In this document: positions 1 to 9,047 of the stretch, piece by piece
How the letters are laid out: every line of letters begins with the position of its first letter
Position numbering within the stretch: the first letter of the stretch is position 1
NCBI RefSeq assembly: GCF_025370785.1
Contig: NZ_JAMXFA010000001.1
Span: 1-39,315 of the forward strand
DNA from: Laspinema olomoucense D3b
GTDB taxonomy: Bacteria > Cyanobacteriota > Cyanobacteriia > Cyanobacteriales > Laspinemataceae
Direction of reading: 5' to 3'
DNA: 39,315 bases
The notes under the pieces: generated by a model
What the model was told of the DNA's origin: nothing
The model's database searches: none
The model's input: only the letters and a program-made list of their open reading frames with translations
Program-made: the position numbers and the translations under genes

Positions 1-75
1 AACTCGGACGTGAAACGCGACTGCGGCGAAGATACTTGGAGGGTAGCCTCCTGGGAAAATAGCTCGGTGCCCGGT
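1..75 (+). rRNA. rrf: 5S ribosomal RNA, 3' part (5' end outside window)
   Basis: The first ~75 bases match the remembered 3' two thirds of cyanobacterial 5S rRNA: the CGAACTCGG-type loop start, the GGAGGGTAGCCTCC hairpin region, and the closing AATAGCTCGGTGCCCGG strand that would pair with the missing 5' end. The 3' boundary (73-76) is approximate. It implies that an rRNA operon (16S-23S-5S) lies just to the left, transcribed into this window. Confidence 0.9.
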
Positions 76-87
76 CACTTTTAAACA

Positions 88-132
88 CAAAAAAGCCTCC
101 TGTTTCTCTACATAGAACAGCAGGCTTTTTTG
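88..132. terminator. Bidirectional intrinsic terminator between 5S rRNA and the M20 hydrolase gene
   Basis: An A-run followed by GCCTCCTGTT, a short spacer, AACAGCAGGC and a T-run forms a strong hairpin (one bulged base) with A and T tracts on both sides. It therefore reads as a terminator on either strand. It follows the 5S rRNA on the plus strand and the minus-strand gene ending at 159, so it probably serves both converging transcripts. Confidence 0.85.
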
Positions 133-158
133 TTTTTAGGGTTAGAGTTTTATTAAAA

Positions 159-1370
159 TCATGAACAAAACTGCTCGACGCAGCGAACAAAGATTTCGAC
201 TCCTATGCTCAGAGCGGTTTCGTCAAAATTAAACCGAGGATGGTGATGGGGATAGGCTAGGTTTTGAGAGAGATTGGCTCCGCCTAGAAAGAAGTAACAG
301 CCGGGGACTTCTTGTAAAAAGAAGCTCATATCTTCTCCGCCCATTGTTTGGCACTCTGGAACAATTCCGGCGGGGGTTTCCACTACATTTTCTGAGACCG
401 ATCGCACTAATTGAGCGATCGCGGGATGATTAATCACCGGGGGATAAAGTTTTTGGTAATCTAACTCATAACTGGCGCCATGACTGTGACACACCCCCGC
501 AATGATTTGCTCAATTCGTTTAGGGATAGTTTCTCCTAATTCCGGATTAAAATAACGGACGGTTCCGCTCAAGTGGGCAGAGTCAGCAATCACATTTAAC
601 GCTTTCCCGCCATGAAGTTCCCCTACGGTTACCACAGCAGATTCTAAGGGATTGACATTCCGAGCCACGATGGTTTGCAGGGCCTGGACGATTTGGGCGG
701 CGACTAAAATTGAATCGACGGTTTGATGAGGCATCGCACCATGTCCGCCTTTGCCCTGAATATGGCAGCGGAAAAACTCGGTTGCTGCCATTAAAGGACC
801 GCTGCGCACTCCAACGGTGCCTAGGGGGAGGTTGTTCCACAGGTGCAATCCGATGATGGCGTCGATCGCCGGATTTTCCAAAACTCCTGCTTCAATCATG
901 GGTTTAGCACCCCCCGGTCCTTCCTCTGCCGGTTGAAAAATGAATTTGACGGTTCCCGAAAATTGCTCAGGGTGTAGGGAGAGATAGTAAGCTGTACCTA
1001 GGGCGATCGCCACATGACCATCATGTCCACAAGCGTGCATTGTCCCCGGATGCTGCGATCTGTAGGGTATCTCATTCTCTTCCAAAATTGGCAGTGCATC
1101 CATATCGGCGCGAATCCCGATCGCCTTGCCAGGATTTTGGCCTTCAACAATGGCAACAATCCCCGTTTCAGCAATCCCAGCTTGATGGCTAATTCCCCAT
1201 TCTTGCAATTTTTGCCTAATGAATTCAGCACTCAAATGTTCTTTAAATGCCAGTTCGGGACGTTGATGTAACCACCGACGCCATTCTACAAGTTGAGGCT
1301 GTAAAACCTGTATTTCCGAACGAAGGCTAGATGCATTAATTCGCTGTGGATTGAGAGACGTAGAAAACAT
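159..1370 (-). CDS. M20 family metallopeptidase / N-acyl-amino-acid amidohydrolase
   Basis: Cytosolic dinuclear metal hydrolase of the M20D group (hippurate hydrolase, IAA-amino acid hydrolase, aminoacylase-like), which removes acyl groups from amino acids; the true substrate is unknown. Of 403 residues, metal-site and catalytic motifs are visible in order: RADMDALPI near 87-95, MHACGHDGH at 111-119 (C114 and H116 typical of M20D), AEEGPGGAK near 148-156, HGAMPH near 210 in the dimerisation (lid) domain, and GGEDMSFF near the C-terminus. Length is normal for the family. The ATG at 1370 has no clear Shine-Dalgarno sequence. The gene converges on the rRNA operon and shares its terminator. Family is certain; substrate is not. 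Confidence 0.93.
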   Translation of the reverse strand: MFSTSLNPQRINASSLRSEIQVLQPQLVEWRRWLHQRPELAFKEHLSAEFIRQKLQEWGISHQAGIAETGIVAIVEGQNPGKAIGIRADMDALPILEENEIPYRSQHPGTMHACGHDGHVAIALGTAYYLSLHPEQFSGTVKFIFQPAEEGPGGAKPMIEAGVLENPAIDAIIGLHLWNNLPLGTVGVRSGPLMAATEFFRCHIQGKGGHGAMPHQTVDSILVAAQIVQALQTIVARNVNPLESAVVTVGELHGGKALNVIADSAHLSGTVRYFNPELGETIPKRIEQIIAGVCHSHGASYELDYQKLYPPVINHPAIAQLVRSVSENVVETPAGIVPECQTMGGEDMSFFLQEVPGCYFFLGGANLSQNLAYPHHHPRFNFDETALSIGVEIFVRCVEQFCS

Positions 1371-1530
1371 GGGTTAAGCTTTGTGAAAAATAGAGGCTTT
1401 AACGATAATTCTAGTTTTTTCTACCCCAAAAGCCTGAATTATAGGTTTTATAGGGGCAAAAAAAGGAGCTAATCCTGTGTGATTTAAATAAGCAATTGGA
1501 CTCTTTTAGATTTTTATTCTATACCCTATT

Positions 1531-2253
1531 TTAAGGATTCCAAATAGGTAAACGGGGCAGAAGTATCTCCAGGTCGAGATTAGAGGCCACTTGAACGAGT
1601 TGGTCTAAATTATGGGAATCCTCCAAACAGGGAATCGTCCCCAAGACGCGAGTTTGAGTGAATGATTCGATTAAATCGATGGGAGTTAAATCGGCAATTT
1701 CTGATTCAGAACGAGGTTGGACACAATTGAGGATGATGCCGACTAACCGCACTCCAGCTTGTCGGGCTAGGGCAACATTGGCAACGGCAGCGGCGATCGC
1801 CCCTAATCTTACGGGTACAACTAACACCGTGGGAATGCCCCAATCGTGGGCTAAATCCGCTACAGTCAACTCCCAAGAAATCGGGGAACCCAATCCACCT
1901 ACACCTTCCACCAGGACGAAGGAAAAGCGCCCTTGCAGTTGGGTAAACACCGGCCAGAGCTGTTTGAGGTCTACGGAACGCCCCTCGCGGTGGGCGGCGA
2001 CTGGGGGTGCGAGGGGGGCATCGAAATATAAGGGAGTAATTTCTTCGGGGGATTGTTTTAACTCAAAAAGCCGTTGATAGAGTTCCCGATCGCCGGTTCC
2101 CGATTGTAGCGGTTTCATCAGAGCCAGGGAACCCTGGGGATAATACCGTTGCCAATAGGCGGCGATCGCCGTTGTCACCACAGTTTTACCCGCATCGGTA
2201 TCCGTTCCGGCAATCAGTAATGTGTTCAAAATTTTCTCCCAGTCCTTGGTCAT
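1531..2253 (-). CDS. bioD: ATP-dependent dethiobiotin synthetase BioD
   Basis: Closes the ureido ring of dethiobiotin from 7,8-diaminopelargonate, CO2 and ATP, the penultimate step of biotin synthesis. The N-terminal P-loop GTDTDAGKT (residues 16-24) is the BioD signature; further family segments are MKPLQSG, the acidic VEGVGGLGSP motif and VVPVRLGAI. Length (240 aa) fits the family. The ATG at 2253 lies 22 bp downstream of the stop codon of the Ser/Thr kinase gene on the same strand, so the two may be co-transcribed. No other bio gene is nearby, as is common in cyanobacteria where bio genes are scattered. Confidence 0.93.
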   Translation of the reverse strand: MTKDWEKILNTLLIAGTDTDAGKTVVTTAIAAYWQRYYPQGSLALMKPLQSGTGDRELYQRLFELKQSPEEITPLYFDAPLAPPVAAHREGRSVDLKQLWPVFTQLQGRFSFVLVEGVGGLGSPISWELTVADLAHDWGIPTVLVVPVRLGAIAAAVANVALARQAGVRLVGIILNCVQPRSESEIADLTPIDLIESFTQTRVLGTIPCLEDSHNLDQLVQVASNLDLEILLPRLPIWNP

Positions 2254-2275
2254 CAGTTTGGCAATCTCTTACGTT

Positions 2276-4411
2276 CTAGTCGATGAGGCTAATCTCAATT
2301 TCATAGTTGATCCCGGCTCCGGCGGCTACATCAATTTTATAGTCTCCAGGGACAGAAACCTGCGATTGCCATTGCACCAGCATCGCACCATCTTCAACCA
2401 TTTGACCGCTGGGATAGCGGATATCGAGACCGACGGCCCCTGAAACTACCGCTACTTTCAGAATTTGCCCTCTGTTAACATTCACCACATAGCGTTTCTG
2501 TTGGCTTGTAGTGCGCCCATTAATTTGCCGGTTACTCCCCCCGGAGAGATCAACTCGTTGGATTTCTAACCCCGCAGTCGGATCCGAGGTGGGTGTGGGG
2601 ACGGGTATGGGTCTGGAATCCGGGGTCTGTTCGGGACGGGTTGGGGAACCGGGATCCGGGGTAGGTTCGGGTCTGGGTTGCGGAGTCGGACTCGGTGCAG
2701 GACGGGGGGTAGATTCTAAGCTTTCTGGAGGAACAGGAGACTGAGCTCCCAGGGAACCTGGAGGGGCCGATTCTGGGGTGGAGGATGCCCGAGTTGCCCG
2801 AGTGATCCGAAGCTCAAAATTACTCGGGGAAAATCCAGGCAAGCTAAATAATTCGATCTCATAATCGCCGGTTTCTTGTAACCTTCCCGCCCATTGAGTG
2901 ACCCCTCTGGATTCCCCAAGCGCCATCCGATTTGGACCCCATACGTTCATTAAGATCCCCCGGTTGGCGAGGCTTGCACTTAACACTTCACCAGCAGTTC
3001 CTGGAACGATGTATTTAATAATTTCGTTTTCTTCCACGGTGCCTTCTACGGCAGTGGTTACCCCGTTGGCAACATTCAGGGGAATGGTAGAAATAATGGG
3101 GTCGGCTGGGGGTGGGGGTTCCGGTTCTTGGGAACCTGGGCGTGGGACGCGGGGATTGAGCAACGGGTTAGAGGATGTTGCCGGAGTAGAAGGGGTGGAG
3201 TTGGGATTGGGTGAGGGGGTTGTGGTGGAGTTTGGGATAGATGAGGAAAGCGGTGGAATGGGTGCGGGTTGGAGGTCCGATTCAACATTGGAAAATAATG
3301 GAGCAGGATTCTCCTGGACATCGGGGCGATCGAGCTTTAAGAAGGAACGAACGACATTCCAAGAGCCTAATCCACTGAGGAGAATGATGGTAAAGATGCC
3401 CAGGGCGATCGCAATGGGGTGGTCCAATAAAGAATCAGAACTCGCAGAGATCGCGGGTCCGGGAGAATTGGGGTCTAGGGATGGAGAAGCAACGGGGTTC
3501 CGCCCGACGGCAATCGTAGCCAGTTCCGATGCAGTGGGATCGGTGCGTTGAGGAATAGGACGTTGGGCAGTCAGTTGGGCCAGGACGAGTTGTACTTCCT
3601 TGGCATATTGGTAGCGATCGCCGGGTTTATAACTTAACATCCGATTTAGGACCCGTACCAATTCGGGCTGTATGGGATGGGCAACAAATCGTTCCCAGTG
3701 CCACACCAGCTTGACATCATCAAATAGGTCTTGGGGTTCTCGTCCCGTGAGCAAGACGACACAAGTCACGGCTAAAGCATACAGATCACTACTGGGATAA
3801 GCTCGACCCGTTTGCATTTGTTCGCTGGGAGCATAGCCTAATTTTCCCACCGTTGTGGCAGCAGTCGCCTGTTCTGGAAACTGAATCAGGGTAGCTAGTT
3901 CTTTAACCACCCCAAAATCAATCAAGACGGGCCAGCGGTCGGATTCGCGGCGAATGATATTTTCCGGAGAAATATCGCGGTGAATAATTCCTTGGGTGTG
4001 GATGTAATCCAAGATGGGTAAAAGTTGCTGCATCAACTGCAAAACTTCAGGTTCAGAGAATCGTCTGCCTGCGGATTTATACTCTTCGAGCAGGGTGCGA
4101 TAGGTTTTTCCGGCTACATAATCTTGGACTAAAAACAGCCGTCCTTCTTCTTCAAAGGTGGCTCTAAACTGGGGGATTTGAGGATGTTGAATTTGATAGA
4201 GAATGGCTGCTTCTCGTTGGAACAATTCCTGGGATTTAACCTGGGCATGACTGCCATTTTGGGCGGGAATAAATTCTTTGAGGGCGCAGCGTTCGTTGAA
4301 CCGCCCTTGATCTTCGGCTAGATAGGTGCGGCCAAACCCTCCCTGACCTAAAAGACTGAGGATATGATATCGATTTTGTAAGATGGTTCCACTAAAAATT
4401 GCGGTTGGCAT
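2276..4411 (-). CDS. Membrane-anchored eukaryotic-type Ser/Thr protein kinase with two C-terminal PPC-like domains
   Basis: A 711-aa Hanks-type kinase. Visible features are the Gly-rich loop GQGGFGRTYL (22-31), ATP-binding Lys45 in CALKEF, catalytic HRD at 144-146, and DFG at 165-167. After the kinase domain (to ~285) comes a linker, a single membrane segment near 330-350 (AIALGIFTIILLSGLG), a long Pro/Ser-rich stretch, and two beta-rich modules (about 440-545 and 620-711) resembling bacterial pre-peptidase C-terminal (PPC) domains, separated by a second Pro-rich linker of PTP/PDP type. The kinase would face the cytosol and the PPC-like modules the periplasm or lumen. The subdomain VIb motif reads HRDISPEN: Ser replaces the usual Lys after HRDx, a variant I associate with a subset of cyanobacterial kinases. 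Phosphorylation targets are unknown. Confidence 0.9.
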   Translation of the reverse strand: MPTAIFSGTILQNRYHILSLLGQGGFGRTYLAEDQGRFNERCALKEFIPAQNGSHAQVKSQELFQREAAILYQIQHPQIPQFRATFEEEGRLFLVQDYVAGKTYRTLLEEYKSAGRRFSEPEVLQLMQQLLPILDYIHTQGIIHRDISPENIIRRESDRWPVLIDFGVVKELATLIQFPEQATAATTVGKLGYAPSEQMQTGRAYPSSDLYALAVTCVVLLTGREPQDLFDDVKLVWHWERFVAHPIQPELVRVLNRMLSYKPGDRYQYAKEVQLVLAQLTAQRPIPQRTDPTASELATIAVGRNPVASPSLDPNSPGPAISASSDSLLDHPIAIALGIFTIILLSGLGSWNVVRSFLKLDRPDVQENPAPLFSNVESDLQPAPIPPLSSSIPNSTTTPSPNPNSTPSTPATSSNPLLNPRVPRPGSQEPEPPPPADPIISTIPLNVANGVTTAVEGTVEENEIIKYIVPGTAGEVLSASLANRGILMNVWGPNRMALGESRGVTQWAGRLQETGDYEIELFSLPGFSPSNFELRITRATRASSTPESAPPGSLGAQSPVPPESLESTPRPAPSPTPQPRPEPTPDPGSPTRPEQTPDSRPIPVPTPTSDPTAGLEIQRVDLSGGSNRQINGRTTSQQKRYVVNVNRGQILKVAVVSGAVGLDIRYPSGQMVEDGAMLVQWQSQVSVPGDYKIDVAAGAGINYEIEISLID

Positions 4412-4681
4412 AGAAGTTAAGTTTTTGTTTAAATCAGAGGGATTGAGGTTTCAGGATAGGGTTTAATCGAAAAGAGGCGATCGCCGCCGCCGTTCAAGAG
4501 GTCCGGGAGGGGTGGCTGAATCAACCCTGGTTCATTGATCCAGGGCGAATTTAGCCAACCGGGTTGATTGCACCTAGTCTCCCTTTCCCTCTGTTCCCGT
4601 TGGCTGTACTGGGCATTTCAGCCTGTCCCCTCGTGAGTCCCCAATCTGCCTCCGGGCCCGGACTGAGTTTCCTCCTACTCT

Positions 4682-5158
4682 CTATTCTGGCAAAGTTATT
4701 TCAGGAGGACTCTCCTCAGAAACCCGCTCAACCTCAAAATCCTCAATATTTGATTCATAACGATTGAAGATGACGCGCATTTCATCATAAGCCAAGGCCG
4801 CAGACTGACCGCGCGAGGTGGGACATTGGACCCGCAATAAGGTTTGAAAACCGCCAAACTCTTCGTTAACATAGAAGGTTTTGGGACACTCGAAACTGAT
4901 AAATCCTTCTACAGCTAACTGATTGAGGGCAGCAATTCCTAAGGGCGAGTTGAGAACATATTCCCATTGTTGCGAGACTTCTGAATCGTTCATGGGACGC
5001 CACTGCTGGGATTGAGCTTGAGGGGGATTAGGGTTTTGGCCGAAGTTGGGGGAGGCTCCTAAACAACTGGCGATCGCCAAAATAACTCCGACTCCTGTAT
5101 AACGGCCAATCCGACTAGCTGCACGAACAATCGGCTGAATTTTGTCAGTTGGTTTCAT
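4682..5158 (-). CDS. Hypothetical exported protein, possible lipoprotein
   Basis: I do not recognise a named family. The reading frame extends upstream, but the ATG at 5158 is preferred: it has GGGAG six bases upstream and gives a normal N-terminal signal (MKPTDKIQ, basic residues, then a hydrophobic run near 20-31). The hydrophobic run ends in IASC (Cys32), which fits a lipobox, so the 158-aa product may be lipid-anchored; ordinary signal-peptide cleavage after SPNFGQ is the alternative. The mature part has a Pro/Gln-rich linker, then a compact domain with two further cysteines (FECPK and RVQCPT) that could form a disulfide outside the cytosol. It lies between yqeY and the kinase gene on the same strand. 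Confidence 0.7.
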   Translation of the reverse strand: MKPTDKIQPIVRAASRIGRYTGVGVILAIASCLGASPNFGQNPNPPQAQSQQWRPMNDSEVSQQWEYVLNSPLGIAALNQLAVEGFISFECPKTFYVNEEFGGFQTLLRVQCPTSRGQSAALAYDEMRVIFNRYESNIEDFEVERVSEESPPEITLPE

Positions 5159-5258
5159 CAAAAACTCCCATTTTAAAACTGGATAGAGGTCAACCCGACA
5201 ACCCATCAGGGCCAGAAATGCGGTATCTGGTCCCACCCATTCAGGCTGTATTGATATC

Positions 5259-5723
5259 CTAGGACTGGCCGGAAAGCTTGGCTTTTACCATTTCTTGAAC
5301 TTTTTTGCCTTCGGCCTTGCCTTTGAGCTGTTCCATCACCGGACCCATCACCTTGCCCATATCTTTGAGAGAAGTAGCACCCACTTGAGCCAAAATTTGA
5401 TCAATCACTGTGCTCACTTCTTCATCAGACAGCGGCTTGGGCAGGTATTCTTCAAGAATTGCCAATTCTTGGGCCTCTTGGGCAGCGAGTTCCTCGCGAC
5501 CGCCTTGCTGATATTGTTCAATAGACTCTTTGCGTTGCTTGGCTAGTCGGGAGAGGATCTCTAGTTCTTGTTCTTCAGTTAAGGTATCCTGGCCCAAAGG
5601 TCTGACGCTTACTTCCTTTTCCAGAATCAATTTTTTAATGCTGCGTACCGTTTCCAGACGAATTTTATCCTTGGATTTCATCGCCGTTTTGATGTCTTGG
5701 TCAATTCGTTCCTTTAAGCTCAT
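5259..5723 (-). CDS. GatB/YqeY domain-containing protein
   Basis: A 154-aa YqeY protein, related to the tail domain of the GatB amidotransferase subunit and suggested in the family literature to act on or near tRNA; its exact role is unsettled. Typical sequence is present: MSLKERIDQDIKTAMKSKDK at the start, RLETVRSIKKLI, LAKQRKESIEQYQQGGREEL, LPKPLSDEEV and the C-terminal GKVMGPVMEQLKGKAEGK, followed by a short helix. The ATG at 5723 is preceded by a strong GGAGGAG ribosome-binding site. Confidence 0.92.
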   Translation of the reverse strand: MSLKERIDQDIKTAMKSKDKIRLETVRSIKKLILEKEVSVRPLGQDTLTEEQELEILSRLAKQRKESIEQYQQGGREELAAQEAQELAILEEYLPKPLSDEEVSTVIDQILAQVGATSLKDMGKVMGPVMEQLKGKAEGKKVQEMVKAKLSGQS

Positions 5724-6198
5724 AACTCCTCCATTTGTTTAATGATTAACCTTTAATTTCGGAAAACCGAGTCAGGGAGGCAAAGGAGCAAGCCAGCCTA
5801 CTTCTAGCCTAGCCGCAACCGAGGGGAGTCGGCAATGATCCGGGGGACATCGGAGAATGCGGGGGAAGTTTCGCCGGAAAAAACAGGGCTGGAAGCTCAA
5901 TGGCTCTAGCTGTGGCAAGAAGGGAGCCTAGGGATTAAGCCTAGGATTAGGGAGTGGGTAGGGGGTGGAGGCGATCGCTCCCATTGCCCACAGTCTAAGT
6001 TAATCAATATTACTGGCTAAATATAACCCCAAAAACCTGATGGAGCATAGATTAGAGGGTCATCTGTTTCCCGAAGTCCGAGTGATTAATTGAATTTGGG
6101 CGCTAATTTCTATATGGCTTTTGATAGAGATCCGAGAAAATAATGACGAAAATTTCCGATTGAGGTGATAAAATTTGAACCAATGAACGTCCGATAAA
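5724..6198. other. Intergenic region between divergent yqeY and prs
   Basis: No convincing gene is seen in these ~475 bases. The region must hold promoters for both divergent genes. It contains an HIP1 site (near 5972) and AT-rich sequence between 6080 and 6185, but I could not place a well-spaced -35/-10 pair. Confidence 0.5.
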
Positions 6199-7200
6199 GT
6201 GCCTGCCGTGATCCGTTCTGCTACTTTAACCCTCCAGCCATCTCTGGCTACCTTTGCTGACCATAGTCGTCTGCGACTGTTTTCAGGTTCTGCTAACATC
6301 CCTCTGTCTCAGGAAGTGGCTCGCTACTTGGGAATAGATTTGGGACCAATGGTCCGGAAGCGGTTTGCTGATGGTGAACTTTACATCCAAATTCAGGAGT
6401 CAATCCGGGGATGTGACGTTTACCTGATTCAGCCCTCTTGTTATCCGGTGAATGACCACCTGATGGAATTGCTGATTATGATCGATGCCTGCCGCCGAGC
6501 CTCGGCAAGGCAAATTACCGCTGTAATTCCCTACTATGGCTATGCTAGGGCCGATCGCAAAACAGCGGGGCGAGAGTCCATCACAGCCAAATTGGTGGCG
6601 AATTTGATTACCCAAGCCGGTGCAAGTCGGATTTTAGCAATGGATTTGCACTCCGACCAAATCCAAGGTTATTTCGATATTCCGTTAGACCACGTTTATG
6701 CCTCGCCGGTCCTCTTGGACTACCTGGTTAGTAAACAACTCTCTGACATTGTGGTAGTCTCCCCAGACGTGGGAGGCGTGGCGAGAGCCAGAGCATTTGC
6801 CAAAAAGTTAAACGATGCGCCTTTGGCGATTATCGATAAACGTCGGCAAGCTCATAATGTGGCCGAAGTAATGAATTTGATTGGTGATGTAGAGGGCAAA
6901 ACGGCAGTGCTGGTCGATGACATGATCGATACTGCTGGTACGATCTGCGAGGGGGCTCGCTTACTCCGGAAAGAAGGAGCCAGACAGGTTTATGCCTGTG
7001 CAACTCATGCAGTTTTTTCTCCTCCGGCAGTTGAGCGCCTTTCTACAGGGGTGTTTGAAGAGGTGATTATTACAAATACAATTCCGGTACCCGAGGATAA
7101 ACGCTTTAAACAGTTGACTATCCTTTCGGTTGCTAATTTATTAGGTGAAACGATTTGGCGGATTCATGAAGATAGTTCCGTTAGCAGTATGTTCCGCTAA
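6199..7200 (+). CDS. prs: Ribose-phosphate pyrophosphokinase (PRPP synthetase)
   Basis: Makes 5-phosphoribosyl 1-pyrophosphate from ribose 5-phosphate and ATP for nucleotide, His, Trp and NAD synthesis. The 333-aa protein shows the class I pattern: RLFSGSANIPL at the N-terminus, RKRFADGELYIQIQESIRG, the ATP-site PYYGYARADRK stretch, MDLHSDQIQGYFDIP, VVSPDVGG, and the PRPP-binding loop VLVDDMIDTAGTI. Length is slightly above the usual ~315 because of an N-terminal extension typical of cyanobacterial versions. The start is GTG at 6199; a second in-frame GTG at 6208 is equally possible and neither has a clear ribosome-binding site. A hairpin terminator follows. Confidence 0.95.
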   Translation: MPAVIRSATLTLQPSLATFADHSRLRLFSGSANIPLSQEVARYLGIDLGPMVRKRFADGELYIQIQESIRGCDVYLIQPSCYPVNDHLMELLIMIDACRRASARQITAVIPYYGYARADRKTAGRESITAKLVANLITQAGASRILAMDLHSDQIQGYFDIPLDHVYASPVLLDYLVSKQLSDIVVVSPDVGGVARARAFAKKLNDAPLAIIDKRRQAHNVAEVMNLIGDVEGKTAVLVDDMIDTAGTICEGARLLRKEGARQVYACATHAVFSPPAVERLSTGVFEEVIITNTIPVPEDKRFKQLTILSVANLLGETIWRIHEDSSVSSMFR

Positions 7201-7249
7201 GTTGCAGCGGATGGACTCCCCGGAGAAACCCACCGCATAAGTAATGTCA

Positions 7250-7274
7250 ACGCAGGTATCAGCCTGCGTCTTTT
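7250..7274 (+). terminator. Intrinsic terminator downstream of prs
   Basis: The inverted repeat ACGCAGG / CCTGCGT with a 6-base loop is followed directly by CTTTT, about 50 bases after the prs stop codon. Confidence 0.75.
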
Positions 7275-7282
7275 CATGCTTT

Positions 7283-7304
7283 AGCCCGCCTGTGCGGGCT
7301 TCTT
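7283..7304 (+). terminator. Second GC-rich hairpin after prs (tandem terminator or repeat)
   Basis: AGCCCGC-CTGT-GCGGGCT is followed by TCTTTG. The stem is perfect but the T tract is interrupted, so it may back up the hairpin at 7250-7274 or be a dispersed palindrome. Confidence 0.5.
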
Positions 7305-7433
7305 TGGGTGGAGTTGAAGTCATCAAGCTTCGAGCCATCAGACTTCCCTGAGCTGGCACGGATTCGGTGCGGGCGATTAAAGCAATTTTGAGGCGCTTTT
7401 TCAGGAACTGAACCGCTTAGTTTTATATAAAAA

Positions 7434-7817
7434 ATGAAGCCTAAATTTAAAGATACTCTGGCATGGCAGCAAGCCGAAATCTTGATGCAACCGGCTTTGA
7501 TTCGCGTCCTGGATAATATTCGCAAACACCTAGAAGATTCCACTTGGGAAGGCTCTTACGAAGATGTGCAAACACCTTTTCCCGGCTATCTGCTCTGTTT
7601 AAAACAGGGAGAAGCGGAACACCAGTTTAATGTCTGGGAACTGTGCTTTGAAATTTGCTTTCAAAATTATAGCCCCACTCATGCCGCCCAGGAAAGTTGG
7701 GAGGTAGAAATTGATAGCAGTTTGATTGATGAGGAGGGGGAAGTGGATTGGAATCGACTGGATGAAAAAGCAAAGCAGTTGGTTGAGGAAATTTTTGCCA
7801 ATTTGCCCAAGCTGTAG
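7434..7817 (+). CDS. Conserved-looking hypothetical protein, 127 aa
   Basis: I do not recognise a characterised family. The product is soluble, acidic and without signal or membrane segment. It starts MKPKFKDTLAWQQAEILMQP and contains a Trp/Tyr-rich central part (TPFPGYLLCLKQGE, FNVWELCFEICFQNY) and an acidic C-terminal helix. Its sequence reads as a genuine compact domain rather than a random frame, and it lies 54 bp ahead of the YgfZ-like gene on the same strand, so the two may share a transcript. The ATG at 7434 has no evident ribosome-binding site. Confidence 0.75.
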   Translation: MKPKFKDTLAWQQAEILMQPALIRVLDNIRKHLEDSTWEGSYEDVQTPFPGYLLCLKQGEAEHQFNVWELCFEICFQNYSPTHAAQESWEVEIDSSLIDEEGEVDWNRLDEKAKQLVEEIFANLPKL

Positions 7818-7871
7818 CCCGGTTGGATCTGTGTGATCCCATAAGAACAGGTAATTTAAGGAAAACCAGGG

Positions 7872-8933
7872 ATGGCTATGACTGAGGAATTGCGTAAGCT
7901 TCAGGGGTTGAGTGGCGCAGTCTTTGCGGATTCGGACTCGGAAATTCAGGTTCCGGTGAGTTATGGGAACGACCAAGGGGCGATCGCCTCGGCATATCAG
8001 GGGATGGCATTATGCGATCGCTCGGATTGGGGTCTGATTCAAGTCAGTGGTGACGATCGCCTGCGCTTTTTACATAACCAAAGCACGAATGAGTTCCAAA
8101 AACTCCAACCGGGACAAGGGTGCGATACGGTTTTTGTCACCTCTACGGCAAGGACCATCGATTTGGCAACGGCTTATATGACGGAGGATACGACTCTGTT
8201 GGTGGTTTCTCCCAGTCGGCGTCAGAGAATTATGGAATGGCTCGATCGCTATCTGTTCCCTGCCGATCGCGTGGAGTTGCAGGATATCACCAACTCGATG
8301 GCGATGTTTAGTTTAATGGGTCCGGAAAGTTTGGCCCTGTTAGCCCCCTGGGGAGTGGCAGGCGACTGGCCCCATGCCAGTCATCAACTCCTGACCCTGG
8401 GCGAGATTCAGGTGCGAGTCGCGGTGGGGAGTGGATTGGCCCTCCCCGGCTATACCCTGATTTGTAATGGCAATGATGCCGCATCCCTGTGGAAACTCCT
8501 CACCGATGGGGGTGCCGTTCCCTTGGGATCACAGGGTTGGGAACAACTGCGAATTCAGCAAGGACGTCCTGCACCCGACTGCGAACTGACGGAGGATTAC
8601 AACCCTTTAGAAGCGGGATTATGGCACAATATCTCCTTTGATAAAGGCTGCTACATCGGACAAGAAACGATCGCCCGCTTGAATACCTACAAAGGGGTGA
8701 AGGTGCAACTGTGGGGGGTAAAACTCAACGCACCTGCATCCCCAGGAACGGTGGTGACGATGGGAGAGGAGAAAGTAGGGACCCTCACCAGTTACACCAA
8801 CACTCCGGAAGGACCTTTTGGATTAGCCTACATTCGCACGAAGGCAGGAGGTGCGGGTTTGCAGGTGCAAGTGGGTGAAGTGACTGGAGAGGTTGTGGAT
8901 ATCCCCTTTGTCACCCGAGGATATTTGGGGTAG
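7872..8933 (+). CDS. YgfZ/GcvT-like folate-binding protein
   Basis: Member of the GcvT-fold, folate-dependent YgfZ family, which in other bacteria supports synthesis or repair of some iron-sulfur enzymes. The diagnostic motif KGCYIGQE lies at residues 258-265 with conserved Cys260, in a 353-aa protein. An aminomethyltransferase-like N-terminal half is visible (DRSDWGLIQVSGDDRLRFLHN), followed by the C-terminal beta-barrel. The start may be ATG at 7872 (MAMTEELRK) or the next ATG at 7878. With the ferredoxin and cysteine genes a few kilobases away the region has an Fe-S/sulfur flavour, but no direct operon link is visible. Confidence 0.88.
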   Translation: MAMTEELRKLQGLSGAVFADSDSEIQVPVSYGNDQGAIASAYQGMALCDRSDWGLIQVSGDDRLRFLHNQSTNEFQKLQPGQGCDTVFVTSTARTIDLATAYMTEDTTLLVVSPSRRQRIMEWLDRYLFPADRVELQDITNSMAMFSLMGPESLALLAPWGVAGDWPHASHQLLTLGEIQVRVAVGSGLALPGYTLICNGNDAASLWKLLTDGGAVPLGSQGWEQLRIQQGRPAPDCELTEDYNPLEAGLWHNISFDKGCYIGQETIARLNTYKGVKVQLWGVKLNAPASPGTVVTMGEEKVGTLTSYTNTPEGPFGLAYIRTKAGGAGLQVQVGEVTGEVVDIPFVTRGYLG

Positions 8934-8990
8934 TCATTTGTCAATGGACAATGGTCATTAACCAATGTCCATTGTCCATTGTCCAATTTC
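8934..8990. repeat. Heptamer-based inverted repeat element, copy A
   Basis: Immediately after the ygfZ-like stop codon, degenerate 7-mers of GTCATTT / GTCCATT type run in register. They form a 13-bp perfect hairpin: 8942-8954 pairs with 8969-8981 (CAATGGACAATGG with its complement). The same element type occurs at 9869-9980 and 12682-12754. Confidence 0.8.
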
Positions 8991-9047
8991 TTCTCAGTTG
9001 TGAAGTTAAACTGGTAAGGTAAGAAATCAAGCAATCGTGAGGCGACA

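Noticed and set aside
2511-3551. Plus-strand open frames opposite the kinase
   Set aside because: They are Gly/Val-rich mirror images of the Pro-rich linkers of the kinase and have no family features.
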